This document shows, in pieces, positions 34,740 to 43,423 of a DNA stretch of 64,000 nucleotides; position 1 is the stretch's first letter, and each line of letters starts with the position of its first letter. This DNA comes from Hymenobacter mellowenesis. GTDB taxonomy: Bacteria; Bacteroidota; Bacteroidia; Cytophagales; Hymenobacteraceae. The notes beneath the pieces were generated by a model, which saw nothing but the letters and a program-made list of their open reading frames with translations, made no database searches and was not told the DNA's origin. The stretch lies in NCBI RefSeq assembly GCF_030581005.1, contig NZ_JAUQSX010000008.1:124001-188000 (forward strand), read 5' to 3'. A program made the position numbers and the translations under genes.

Positions 34740-36245
34740 TTAGGCCGCGGCGGCCGTTTGCCGTGGCCGCTCCACCACGTACAGCGCCGCCAGAAATAGC
34801 ACGGTCAGCCCGGCGTGCCAAGTGTGGCGCGCCCACCAGCCGGCTGGCACTATCCACTGGCCCAGCGCCACCAGCCCCACGGCAAATAGCAGCCACAGCC
34901 CCAGCCGCAGCGCCGGGTAGGGCACCGGGAAGTGCCGCTCGCCCAGCCGCCAGCACAGCACGGCCATCATAAAATAGCAGGCCAGCGTGGCCAGGGCCGA
35001 ACCCATATAGCCCAGCACCGGAATCAGCAGGAAGTTGAGCACGATGGTGAGCACCGCGCCGCCAGCGCCGATGTAGGTGCCGTAGTACGTCTTATCGGTT
35101 AGCTTAAACCACACCGACAGGTTGTAGTATACGCCCAGAAACAGGTTGGCCAGCAGCAGTACCGGCACCACGGCCAGCCCCTGCAGGTACTCCGGCCGCT
35201 TCAGAAACTGCCCGGCAATGTCTTCCACGTTCAGGCTGATGCCCACGAAAATCACCGCGCAGCACAGCGTGAACCACTTCAAAATAAGCGCAAACGTGGC
35301 CGGCGAGTTCTTCTCGGTGCTTTGCGAAAAGAAGAACGGCTCGGCCGCGTAGCGGAACGCCTGAATAACCAGCTGCATAAAAATACTCAGCTTGTAGCAG
35401 GCGCCATAGATGCCCACCGCCGTGAGGCTGCTCTGGCCCGGGTAAAAATTATCCGGCAGCCACTTGGGCAGCAGAATGCGGTCCAGCGTCTCGTTCACCA
35501 TGCCCGCCAGGCCCATCAACATCAACGGGTAAGCATACTGTAGCAGCGGCTTCAGAAAGCTCAGGTTCAGGCGGAAGCGGAAGTCCAGCAGCTCGCGGCC
35601 CAGCAGCAACAGCGTGAGGCCGCTAGCTACCAGGTTACTCAGAAACACGTAGCCCACGCCCATGGTGGGGTCGTGCACCCGCGCCACCAGTGGCTGCAGG
35701 GCGGGCAGCCACTTGCCGCTCATCACCGCCGGGCACAGCACGATGAAAAACAGGTTCAGCGCCACGTTCACCACAATGCCCGCCAGCTTGATGCCGGCAA
35801 ACTTGCGCGCCTTGTTTTCCAGCCGCAGCCGCGCAAACGGAATAGCCGACAGCGCATCCAGTCCCAGAATCAGCGCCACCCAATAGGCATATTCCTCGTG
35901 CCCCGGCGGAATTTCCAGCAGCCCCAGCAACGGCCGCGCCAGCAGCATCAGCAGCACCGAGAGGGCTACCGTGCTCAGCAGCAGCAAGCTCAGCACCCGG
36001 TCGTACAGTTCGCGCCGGTCGGTGCCCGCGCGATTGGCAAAACGGAAATACGTCGTCTCCATCCCGTAGGTGAATACCACGTTCAGAAACGACACGTAGG
36101 CATACAGCCCCGTCACCACCCCGTACTCGGCCGGCGCAAATGCCTTGGTGTAGAACGGCACCAGCAGGTAGGTGAGCACCCGGCCCACAATGCTGCTCAC
36201 GCCATACACGGCCGTTTGAGAGGCCAGTCTTTTCGCTACACTCAT
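34740..36245 (-). CDS. Oligosaccharide flippase (MOP/Wzx-like)
   Basis: 501 residues with about 14 predicted transmembrane helices and no large soluble domain. Characteristic MOP features are the N-terminal SQTAVYGVSSIVGRVLTYLLVPFYTKAFAPAEYGVVTGLYAYVSFLNVVFTYGMETTYFRFA, and the mid-protein PLMLMGLAGMVNETLDRILLPKWLP. It likely moves undecaprenyl-linked glycans across the inner membrane. It is oriented toward the dut/nucleotidyltransferase genes as part of the same conserved envelope neighbourhood, and is tail-to-tail with the beta-barrel gene. MurJ is a different branch of the superfamily and is less likely by sequence style. Confidence 0.88.
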   Translation of the reverse strand: MSVAKRLASQTAVYGVSSIVGRVLTYLLVPFYTKAFAPAEYGVVTGLYAYVSFLNVVFTYGMETTYFRFANRAGTDRRELYDRVLSLLLLSTVALSVLLMLLARPLLGLLEIPPGHEEYAYWVALILGLDALSAIPFARLRLENKARKFAGIKLAGIVVNVALNLFFIVLCPAVMSGKWLPALQPLVARVHDPTMGVGYVFLSNLVASGLTLLLLGRELLDFRFRLNLSFLKPLLQYAYPLMLMGLAGMVNETLDRILLPKWLPDNFYPGQSSLTAVGIYGACYKLSIFMQLVIQAFRYAAEPFFFSQSTEKNSPATFALILKWFTLCCAVIFVGISLNVEDIAGQFLKRPEYLQGLAVVPVLLLANLFLGVYYNLSVWFKLTDKTYYGTYIGAGGAVLTIVLNFLLIPVLGYMGSALATLACYFMMAVLCWRLGERHFPVPYPALRLGLWLLFAVGLVALGQWIVPAGWWARHTWHAGLTVLFLAALYVVERPRQTAAAA

Positions 36246-36275
36246 TCTTGGTTAATGAAGCTCGTTTGTAGTCAG

Positions 36276-36366
36276 CTGTCATCCTGAGCGCAGCGAAGGA
36301 CCTTCTCACCGCTGAACAATTCAGGTTCGAACGTGAGAAGGTCCTTCGTTGCGCTCAGGATGACAG
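36276..36366. repeat. Palindromic repeat family 2, copy A
   Basis: Outer arms CTGTCATCCTGAGCGCAGCG and CGTTGCGCTCAGGATGACAG, with inner AAGGACCTTCTCAC / GTGAGAAGGTCCTT. The loop is about 24 bases. It matches the element at 50071-50174 almost word for word and lies between the crotonase gene end and the flippase start. Confidence 0.88.
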
Positions 36367-36388
36367 ACGTTAGCTATTCAACCCTATT

Positions 36389-37180
36389 TTATTTACCAGT
36401 GAACACCGCCGCCCGCTTCTCCACAAACGCCGTAGTGCCTTCCTTAAAATCCTCACTGTCGAAGGCCCGGCCAAACGCCTCGGCCTCGGCCTTGTAGCCG
36501 TCGGCGCCTTTGGCATAGTGCGCGTTCACGCATTCCAACACCATGCCCACGGCCAGCGGCGCCTTGCCCAGGATTTTGCCCAGCAGTTGCTGGCAGAAAG
36601 TCAGCAGCTCGGCCTGCGGCACCACGTGGTTCACCAAACCCAGGCGCAGGGCTTCGTCGGCCTTCACCATGTCGGCCGTGAGCAGCAGCTCAATGGCCTT
36701 GCCCTTGCCAATGAGCTGGGGCAGGCGCTGCGTGCCGCCGTAGCCTGGCAGCAAGCCCAGGTTCACCTCGGGCTGGCCGAAGCGGGCATTGTCCGAAGCC
36801 ACGCGCATGTGGCAGGCCATGGCCAGCTCGCACCCACCGCCCAGCGCGAAGCCGTTCACGGCCGCTACCACGGGCTTGGTGCTGTCCTCAATGCGGCAGA
36901 AGGCCTCCTGGCCCAGCTCCGAGGCGCGGGCCGCCTGCGCAGGCGTAAGGGCCGCCAGCTCGGCAATGTCGGCCCCGGCCACGAAGGCCTTGTCGCCGCT
37001 TCCGGTCAGAATGATGCCGCGCACGGCCGCATCGTTCAGCGCCTGCTGCACGGCCGCGTCGATGTCGGCGATGGTGGCCGCGTTCAGCGCGTTGAGCTTG
37101 CTGGGGCGGTTGATGGTGAGGGTGAGGATGCCGCTGGCGGCGTCAAGGTCGTAAAGCAGGTTTTCGAACGAAGCAGACAT
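36389..37180 (-). CDS. Enoyl-CoA hydratase/isomerase family protein
   Basis: 263 residues of the crotonase fold. Both catalytic glutamates are present: E118 in GGGCELAMACHMRVAS and E138 in FGQPEVNLGLLPGYGGTQRLP. The oxyanion-hole motif AFVAGADIAEL is intact. It hydrates 2-enoyl-CoA in fatty-acid or amino-acid degradation; specificity within the family cannot be read from the sequence. The ATG at 37178-37180 was preferred to a longer start that adds 12 residues. It stands alone, without other beta-oxidation genes nearby. Confidence 0.93.
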   Translation of the reverse strand: MSASFENLLYDLDAASGILTLTINRPSKLNALNAATIADIDAAVQQALNDAAVRGIILTGSGDKAFVAGADIAELAALTPAQAARASELGQEAFCRIEDSTKPVVAAVNGFALGGGCELAMACHMRVASDNARFGQPEVNLGLLPGYGGTQRLPQLIGKGKAIELLLTADMVKADEALRLGLVNHVVPQAELLTFCQQLLGKILGKAPLAVGMVLECVNAHYAKGADGYKAEAEAFGRAFDSEDFKEGTTAFVEKRAAVFTGK

Positions 37181-37213
37181 AACGAAAAGAAGGTGGGTTT
37201 GACTTAGCCCCGC

Positions 37214-37221
37214 CAAAGATA
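37214..37221 (-). promoter_or_regulatory. -7 promoter element for the crotonase gene
   Basis: TATCTTTG on the minus strand, an exact TAnnTTTG core, 33 bases before the ATG. Confidence 0.45.
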
Positions 37222-37410
37222 GCGCCCCGGGCCGCTGGGGCTGGTCGGGCCAGCACCGGGGTTGAACGCCGTTTCGCCCCAGCCGACCGAAATCAACCGC
37301 CTGGTACCACCGGGAACACCCACCTTTGCTACGGTAATGCTGCTATGTATTTGTTCCTAAATAAGTAGCTTTAGCGCAAACTCTTCTTTCACCCTTCAAT
37401 CCCGACTGCT

Positions 37411-37848
37411 ATGGGCTTCGTCTCCGAATTCAAAGAATTTATCTCCAAGGGCAACGTGCTCGACCTCGCGGTCGGCGTCATCATCGGCAGCGCGTTTGGC
37501 AAAATCGTGACCTCGCTCACCGACGACATCATCATGCCCGTGCTGAGCGTCTTCACCAGCGGCATCAACTTCAACGAGAAGTTCTTCACCCTCGACGGCA
37601 AGCACTACGACACCCTTAAAGCCGCCCAGGATGCCAAAGCCGCCACCATCGCCTACGGCAACTTCATCAACGCCGTCATTTATTTCCTCATCATTGCCTT
37701 CGTTATCTTTTGGGTTGTAAAAGGCGCCAACAGCATCAAGAAGAAGCCCGTGGAAGTAGCCGCCGTGCCCGCCACCCCGCCGCCACCCACCACCGACCAG
37801 CAGCTGCTCATGGAAATCCGCGACGCCCTGCGCACCGGCCGCGCCTAA
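37411..37848 (+). CDS. mscL: Large-conductance mechanosensitive channel
   Basis: 145 residues. The signature MGFVSEFKEFISKGNVLDLAVGVIIGSAFGKIVTSLTDDIIMPVLS gives the N-terminal amphipathic helix and first transmembrane helix with the glycine-rich constriction. The second helix is NAVIYFLIIAFVIFWVVKGAN, followed by a Lys-rich turn and a Pro-rich segment leading to a C-terminal bundle helix. The pentameric channel opens on hypo-osmotic shock. It is monocistronic with its own terminator. Confidence 0.95.
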   Translation: MGFVSEFKEFISKGNVLDLAVGVIIGSAFGKIVTSLTDDIIMPVLSVFTSGINFNEKFFTLDGKHYDTLKAAQDAKAATIAYGNFINAVIYFLIIAFVIFWVVKGANSIKKKPVEVAAVPATPPPPTTDQQLLMEIRDALRTGRA

Positions 37849-37876
37849 AAAAAGGAGCGTATCCGTTCACCCAGAA

Positions 37877-37912
37877 AAAACCGCTGTCCACCGTGCTGTG
37901 GGCAGCGGTTTT
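37877..37912 (+). terminator. Intrinsic terminator of mscL
   Basis: Stem AAAACCGCTG / CAGCGGTTTT, with one mismatch further in, followed by TATATTTTT. It is about 28 bases after the stop. Confidence 0.8.
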
Positions 37913-38089
37913 ATATTTTTAGCTCAAGTTTAGGTTTTAAAACCGGACAGTAATTTGCCGATTCAAAATAAGTTACGAACTTAGGCCCGACTTATGGCCG
38001 AATGTGCAAAATTGCATCATTCAGTGAACCACCCCTCGCTTCCAACCGTTAAGTCGCATCTTCCCCCCACCCACTTCCTTTCACCCCAT

Positions 38090-38545
38090 ATGAAATTCTT
38101 CTTTGCTGCCGCGCTGCTCAGCGGGCTAAGTTTCGGTGCGACCTCTGTCGCTCACGCCCAAACCGGGCCCGCTTTCCCCACCGCCGGCCAAGGCAGCAGC
38201 GAAGCCAACGCCCGCAGCACCTCGGGCACCAACGCCATGGAACTGGCCCGCAACCAGCGCCGCGCCGCTATGACGCCCGAAGAAATCAAGCGCGACCAGC
38301 AGCTCGAACTCCTCGAAGCCCGCACCGGCAACACCAGCTTCGGCCGCAACGGCAGTCCCGAGCGCCAGTTCGATTCTAACCGTAGCGGCGGCGGCTTCAT
38401 GGTGAAGAAATTCAAAGCCAAACCCGGCAAGCCCGGCTACATGGAGCAGAAGCGCGGCCAAAGCCACGCCATCGGCGGCGCCAACCCTGCTGGCAAGCCG
38501 CTGGTGCACAAGCACAAGAGCAAGCATAAATTCCTGTTTTTCTAA
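38090..38545 (+). CDS. Small secreted basic protein of unknown function
   Basis: 151 residues. The signal peptide MKFFFAAALLSGLSFGATSVAHAQ is clear and decides the start at 38090. The mature protein is polar, with a charged helix (MELARNQRRAAMTPEEIKRDQQLELLEARTGN) and a Lys/His-rich C-terminus (PLVHKHKSKHKFLFF). It has no cysteines apart from the precursor region and no known domain that I recognise. It stands alone with its own terminator. A role at the cell surface or in binding an acidic polymer is possible from charge, but not supported further. Confidence 0.78.
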   Translation: MKFFFAAALLSGLSFGATSVAHAQTGPAFPTAGQGSSEANARSTSGTNAMELARNQRRAAMTPEEIKRDQQLELLEARTGNTSFGRNGSPERQFDSNRSGGGFMVKKFKAKPGKPGYMEQKRGQSHAIGGANPAGKPLVHKHKSKHKFLFF

Positions 38546-38561
38546 AACACGAATCTGTTAG

Positions 38562-38604
38562 AAACAAAAGCCCCGGCTGCATCCTGCAGTCGGGGCTTTT
38601 GTTT
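38562..38604 (+). terminator. Intrinsic terminator of the small secreted protein
   Basis: A long stem, AAACAAAAGCCCCGGCTGC / CTGCAGTCGGGGCTTTTGTTT, with a short loop. It is nearly the same sequence as the terminator at 38689-38721 that ends the convergent infB operon. Confidence 0.85.
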
Positions 38605-38688
38605 ATTATCCATTACTGTGCTGCCTTGGGTTTGCAACAATATTTACTTGTCAATTGATGATTCTTCGTGAAGCAATTGACCCAAAAC

Positions 38689-38721
38689 AAAGCCCCGACT
38701 GCGCAATGCAGTCGGGGCTTT
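38689..38721 (-). terminator. Intrinsic terminator of the rimP-nusA-infB operon
   Basis: The perfect 14-base stem AAAGCCCCGACTGC / GCAGTCGGGGCTTT with loop GCAAT lies 26 bases after the infB stop. T-rich sequence follows on the minus strand. Confidence 0.85.
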
Positions 38722-38746
38722 TTCACCTTTGCAGGTTGCGCTTGCC

Positions 38747-41700
38747 TTACAGCGTACGCTTGATTTCCTTTTCTTCGAAGCCTTCGATGTTGTCACCTTC
38801 CACCAGCTCGTTGAAGCCTTTGATGGAGATACCGCATTCGTAGCCCTGGCGCACTTCGCTCACGTCGTCTTTGAAACGCTTGAGGTCCTGAATGTCGCCG
38901 GTGTACATCACGATGCCGTCGCGCACCACCCGCACCTTGGTTTTGCGGGTCATGGTGCCTTCAGTCATCATACAGCCGGCAATAGTGCCCACTTTGGTGA
39001 TGTTGAACACCTGGCGAACTTCGGCGTTGGCCACCACCACTTCCTGCACCGTCGGGGCCAGCATGCCTTCCATGGCATCCTTCACCTCGTTGATGGCGTT
39101 GTAAATGATGGAGTACAGACGGATATCAATCTGCTCGTTCTCCGCCAATTTGCGCGCGCTCTGCGAGGGCCGCACCTGGAAGCCGATGATGATGGCATCA
39201 GAAGCCGAAGCCAGCAACACGTCGCTTTCCGAGATAGCGCCCACCCCTTTCGAGAGAATGTTCACCTTCACTTCCGGCGTGCTCAACTTGAGCAAGGAGT
39301 CAGCAAGTGCTTCCACCGAGCCGTCCACGTCGCCCTTCACCAAGATGTTGAGTTCCTTAAACGAACCGATGGCCAAGCGGCGACCGATTTCGTCCAGCGT
39401 GATGTGCTTCTTGGTCCGGATGGTTTGCTCCCGGGCCAGCTGCAGACGCTGGGTCGCAATTTCGCGGGCTTCGCGCTCCGTCTCCATTACTTGGATGCGG
39501 TCGCCGGCCTGCGGGGCGCCGGTCAGACCGAGCACCTGCACCGGCGTAGCGGGCGGCGCGGTCTTCATTTTCTTGCCGCGGTGGTCGGTCATGGCCTTCA
39601 CGCGGCCAAAGTGCGGGCCAGCGAGGATAATGTCGCCCACGTTCAGCGTACCGGTTTGCACCAGCACGGTGGTCACGTAGCCACGGCCTTTGTCCAGCGA
39701 AGCTTCGATAACAGTGCCGATGGCGCCGCGGTCGGGATTCGCTTTCAGGTCGAGCAATTCGGCCTCCAGCAGCACCTTTTCCAGCAGGTCTTCGATACCA
39801 ACGCCCGATTTGGCCGAAACCTCCTGGCTCTGGTATTTGCCACCCCATTCTTCCACCAGAATGTTAATCTGAGAAAGCTCCTCGCGGATTTTCTCGGGGT
39901 TGGCCGTCGGCTTGTCAATCTTATTGAGGGCGATGATAATCGGTACCCCGGCAGCCTGCGCGTGGTTGATGGCTTCCTTGGTCTGCGGCATTACCGAGTC
40001 ATCGGCAGCTACCACGATAATGGCGATGTCCGTCACCTTGGCACCACGGGCACGCATGGCCGTAAAGGCTTCGTGACCAGGCGTATCAAGGAAGGTAATG
40101 GGCTGGCCCGATTTGGTACGCACTTCATAAGCACCAATGTGCTGCGTGATGCCGCCGGCTTCGCCCTTGGCCACACTCGCGTCGCGGATGTAGTCAAGCA
40201 GCGAGGTTTTGCCGTGGTCGACGTGGCCCATGATGGTGACGATGGGGGCACGGGGCTTGAGGTCTTCCTCAGCATCGCCGGCATCCACATCAATCTCTTC
40301 TTCTTCAGCCGATAGGAATTCCACGTCAAAGCCGAATTCGTCGGCAATCACGGTAATGGCTTCGGCATCAAGGCGCTGGTTGATGGACACGAACATGCCC
40401 ATGCCCAAGCACACCTTGATAACTTCATTCACGTTCACGTCCATCAGCGAAGCCAGGTCATTGGCCGAGATGAATTCGGTGAGCTTGAGGGTCTTGGCGT
40501 CGAGTTCGTTCTGTGCGCGCAGGGCTTCGCGGTCCTCCGCCAGCATGCTGCGCTTGTCGCGACGATACTTGGCGCGGTTGGCCTGGCCGGTGGCTTTGTT
40601 GCCGCCGAGCTTGGCCAGCGTGGCCTTAATCTGCTCCTGAATCTGCTTTTCAGCCTGTTCCGGCGTGAGAGCAGGTGCATTCGGCTTCGGAGCCGACTGG
40701 CCGGGGCGGTTGCCTTGGCCACCCTGACCGGGACGATTGCCCTGACCGGGGCCGCCGGGGCGGTTGCCCTGGTAGCCGCCACCACCCTGGCCACCGGCCG
40801 GACGGTTGCCCTGGTAGCCGGGGCTGGGCGGCGACGTGGTGCTGCCGGGAGGGCCGGGCAAGCGCGTACGCTTCTTCTGGCCGGGGCCAGCGGGCAGGCC
40901 GCGCTTGCTCACATCCGACGAAGCAATGGGGCGGGGGCCACGGCCACCCGGCCCGCGCCGGTCGTTATTGAGCGACGACAAGTCGATTTTGCCGAGCACC
41001 GTGAGGCCCTTCAGCGTATCCGACTTGGCGACGATGGTGCTGGTATCTTCCGGCGCCGCAGCTTCAGGAGCGGCGGGAGCAGATGGAGTAACAGTAGCAA
41101 CCGGGGTAGCCGGCGTGGCTGCCACAGGAGCGGCCGGAGCAGGCGTAGGTGCCGGAGCGGCGGGCTGGGGAGCCGGCGTCGGTTCGGCTTTGGCTATGGG
41201 CTGGGCGGCTACGGGAGCAGCCGGAGTTTCCAATTTGGCCGGGGCGGGCGCTTCTACTTTGGGAGCTGCTGGCGCGGGAGTGGGCGTCGGCGCGGGAGCG
41301 GGCATCGGAGCTACCGGGGCAGCGGCGGCCGGAGCCGGGGCAGCAGCGGGCGCGGCCGGACGGGGCGGCACCACGCGGCCACGGCTGTCCAACTCGATTT
41401 TACCCAGCACTTTGAGGCCGGGCGCCGAGGGGGTTTCAGCGGCGGGCGTGGGAGCCGGAGCGGCAACCACGGGCGCAGCCGGCGCGGGGGCCGGAGCAGC
41501 CGCAACGGGCGCTGCAGCTACCGGAGCCGCTGGAGCAGCCGGCTTGGGCGCAGGGGCCGGAGCAGCCTGCACGGGGCGCGGAGCCGGGGCAGCGGGCTTG
41601 GGGGCCGCTTCAAGGTCGCTCTGACGCTTCGCCTGGATGACCTTCTGGGCCTCCTGACGGTCGTGAGCTGAGGCTGCAAATTCCTTTTCAAGCGAGGCCA

Positions 41701-41839
41701 CTTGCTCACCGGTGAGCTTCGTGGTCGGCTTGTTTTCTACTTGTATGCCTTTCTTGGCCAGGGCCTCGACCACCCTGTCCATTCCAATGTTCAGGTCTTT
41801 GGCCGCCTGTTGTAGCCGTTTCGGGGTTGCTTCCGCCAT
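38747..41839 (-). CDS. infB: Translation initiation factor IF-2
   Basis: 1030 residues. An IF2 N-domain (KRLQQAAKDLNIGMDRVVEALAKKGIQVENKP) is followed by a very long Ala/Pro/Glu linker (about 75-400) with a Gly-rich QGNRPGGPGQGNRP segment. A second N-domain (LTEFISANDLASLMDVNVNEVIKV) precedes the G domain: G1 GHVDHGKT, G2 GGITQHIGAY, G3 DTPGHEAF, G4 NKID, G5 SAKSG. The beta-barrel and C-terminal fMet-tRNA-binding domains complete it. The ATG at 41837-41839 gives the family start MAEATPKR. It ends the rimP-nusA-infB operon. Confidence 0.96.
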   Translation of the reverse strand: MAEATPKRLQQAAKDLNIGMDRVVEALAKKGIQVENKPTTKLTGEQVASLEKEFAASAHDRQEAQKVIQAKRQSDLEAAPKPAAPAPRPVQAAPAPAPKPAAPAAPVAAAPVAAAPAPAPAAPVVAAPAPTPAAETPSAPGLKVLGKIELDSRGRVVPPRPAAPAAAPAPAAAAPVAPMPAPAPTPTPAPAAPKVEAPAPAKLETPAAPVAAQPIAKAEPTPAPQPAAPAPTPAPAAPVAATPATPVATVTPSAPAAPEAAAPEDTSTIVAKSDTLKGLTVLGKIDLSSLNNDRRGPGGRGPRPIASSDVSKRGLPAGPGQKKRTRLPGPPGSTTSPPSPGYQGNRPAGGQGGGGYQGNRPGGPGQGNRPGQGGQGNRPGQSAPKPNAPALTPEQAEKQIQEQIKATLAKLGGNKATGQANRAKYRRDKRSMLAEDREALRAQNELDAKTLKLTEFISANDLASLMDVNVNEVIKVCLGMGMFVSINQRLDAEAITVIADEFGFDVEFLSAEEEEIDVDAGDAEEDLKPRAPIVTIMGHVDHGKTSLLDYIRDASVAKGEAGGITQHIGAYEVRTKSGQPITFLDTPGHEAFTAMRARGAKVTDIAIIVVAADDSVMPQTKEAINHAQAAGVPIIIALNKIDKPTANPEKIREELSQINILVEEWGGKYQSQEVSAKSGVGIEDLLEKVLLEAELLDLKANPDRGAIGTVIEASLDKGRGYVTTVLVQTGTLNVGDIILAGPHFGRVKAMTDHRGKKMKTAPPATPVQVLGLTGAPQAGDRIQVMETEREAREIATQRLQLAREQTIRTKKHITLDEIGRRLAIGSFKELNILVKGDVDGSVEALADSLLKLSTPEVKVNILSKGVGAISESDVLLASASDAIIIGFQVRPSQSARKLAENEQIDIRLYSIIYNAINEVKDAMEGMLAPTVQEVVVANAEVRQVFNITKVGTIAGCMMTEGTMTRKTKVRVVRDGIVMYTGDIQDLKRFKDDVSEVRQGYECGISIKGFNELVEGDNIEGFEEKEIKRTL

Positions 41840-41875
41840 TCTATCTGTTACTCGCGTACGATACGCTTCTAAGTG

Positions 41876-41883
41876 CAAAGGTA
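41876..41883 (-). promoter_or_regulatory. Possible internal -7 promoter element upstream of infB
   Basis: TACCTTTG on the minus strand, an exact core, 36 bases before the infB ATG in the 125-base nusA-infB gap. No good -33 TTG at 19-21 bases. It may allow independent infB expression. Confidence 0.4.
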
Positions 41884-41964
41884 TTACATTAAATCTTGCC
41901 AGCAGGGCGCAAACCGCACCTACTGGCGCGATTTGTTACCCTTGCCGTACCGGCCGCGGGGCCG

Positions 41965-43407
41965 TCATTGGGCTGGCTCGGCGGGAGAGCCTTCGCCCGC
42001 TTCCTCAGTCGTGGTGTTGTTTTCGGTGTCCAGCACCGAATGTTCGGCCGCCGTGGCGGTGGCCGAAGCGTGCGTTACGGCCGCTTCTTCGGTAGCCGAA
42101 TCGTCCGTTTTGCCGGCGGCAACGCGGTTTTTGGCGGCTTCCAGGGAGCTTTCGTCCAGGTCTTCGTCGTCGGCAAATTCCTGACGGATGATGCGGTACA
42201 CATCGTCCACCATTTCTTCTTCGAGCTCCGTGCGGCGCACGATGTCGTCTTTCTTCACCGCCAATACGGCGCGACCGGTGTCCAGACCGATTTTTTTCAA
42301 CTCGGCCAACACCCAGGGCTCGATTTCGTCCTGGAACTCGTCCAGCGAAATGTCTTCTTCGTAGTCTATGGCTTCACGGAAGACGTCGATTTCCATGCCC
42401 ACCAAGCGGCTGGCCAGCTTGATGTTGGCGCCGCCGCGGCCGATGGCCAGGCTCACCTGGTCGGGCTTCATGAAGACGGAAACCCGGCCGTTTTCCTGGT
42501 TTATCTTCATAGAACCCACCTTGGCCGGCGATAGTGCCCGCGCAATATAGAGTTCCAGGTTATCGGTGTAGTTGATGATGTCGATGTTCTCGTTTTCGAG
42601 CTCGCGCACCACCGGGTGGATGCGGCTGCCCTTCATGCCCACGCAGGCGCCCACCGGGTCGATGCGCTCGTCGTAGCTCTCCACGGCCACTTTGGCGCGC
42701 TCGCCGGGCTCGCGCACCACGTTTTTGATGGTGATGAGGCCGTCGTAAATTTCGGGCACTTCCAGCTCAAACAACCGCTCCAGGAAAGCTGGGGCGGCGC
42801 GGGAGAGGATGATTTTCGGCGTGCCGTTAATGACTTCCACGCGGTGCACTACGGCGCGCACGGTGTCGCCCTTGCGGAAACGGTCCTTGGGGATTTGCTC
42901 GCCCTTGGGCATCACCAGCTCGTTGTCGTCCTTGTCCATAATGAGGGCCTCGCGGCTCCACACCTGGTAGACTTCACCGGTGACGATTTCGCCTACCTGG
43001 TCCTTGTATTTCTGGTACAGGTTGTCGCGCTCCAGGTCTTTCACGCGCTGAATCAGCGTTTGGCGGGCCATGAGCACGGCGCGGCGGCCGAAATCCTCCA
43101 GCTTCACGCCTTCGGCTACGGATTCGCCGACCTCAAAGTCGGGCTCGATTTTTTGGGCTTCGGCCAGCGGAATTTTGTCGTGGTCCCAGATATCCTCCGA
43201 GTTGTCGTCCACGATTTCGCGGTTGCGCCAGATTTCGAGGTCGCCGTTATCGGGGTTGATGATGACGTCGAAGTTTTCGTCCTGGTCGTACTTCTTCCGA
43301 ATCATGGTACGAAACACGTCGTCCAAGATGCTCATCATCGTGGGCCGGTCGATGTTTTTGCTCCGGGCAAATTCGCCGAAGGATTCAATGAGTTCGTGGC
43401 TGTTCAT
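41965..43407 (-). CDS. nusA: Transcription termination/antitermination factor NusA
   Basis: 480 residues. The N-terminal RNA polymerase-binding domain (about 1-125) starts MNSHELIESFGEFARSKNIDRPTMMSILDDVFRTMIRKKY. An S1 domain (about 130-200, GEIVTGEVYQVWSREALIMDKDDNELVMPKGEQIP) and KH domains follow, with VGACVGMKGSRIHPVVRELENENIDII and SLAIGRGGANIKLASRLVGMEIDV. A C-terminal acidic extension (about 400-480) replaces the acidic repeats of proteobacterial NusA. The ATG at 43405-43407 was chosen by family alignment. It is 16 bases downstream of rimP. Confidence 0.96.
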   Translation of the reverse strand: MNSHELIESFGEFARSKNIDRPTMMSILDDVFRTMIRKKYDQDENFDVIINPDNGDLEIWRNREIVDDNSEDIWDHDKIPLAEAQKIEPDFEVGESVAEGVKLEDFGRRAVLMARQTLIQRVKDLERDNLYQKYKDQVGEIVTGEVYQVWSREALIMDKDDNELVMPKGEQIPKDRFRKGDTVRAVVHRVEVINGTPKIILSRAAPAFLERLFELEVPEIYDGLITIKNVVREPGERAKVAVESYDERIDPVGACVGMKGSRIHPVVRELENENIDIINYTDNLELYIARALSPAKVGSMKINQENGRVSVFMKPDQVSLAIGRGGANIKLASRLVGMEIDVFREAIDYEEDISLDEFQDEIEPWVLAELKKIGLDTGRAVLAVKKDDIVRRTELEEEMVDDVYRIIRQEFADDEDLDESSLEAAKNRVAAGKTDDSATEEAAVTHASATATAAEHSVLDTENNTTTEEAGEGSPAEPAQ

Positions 43408-43423
43408 AGAGGCAGAACTGTAT

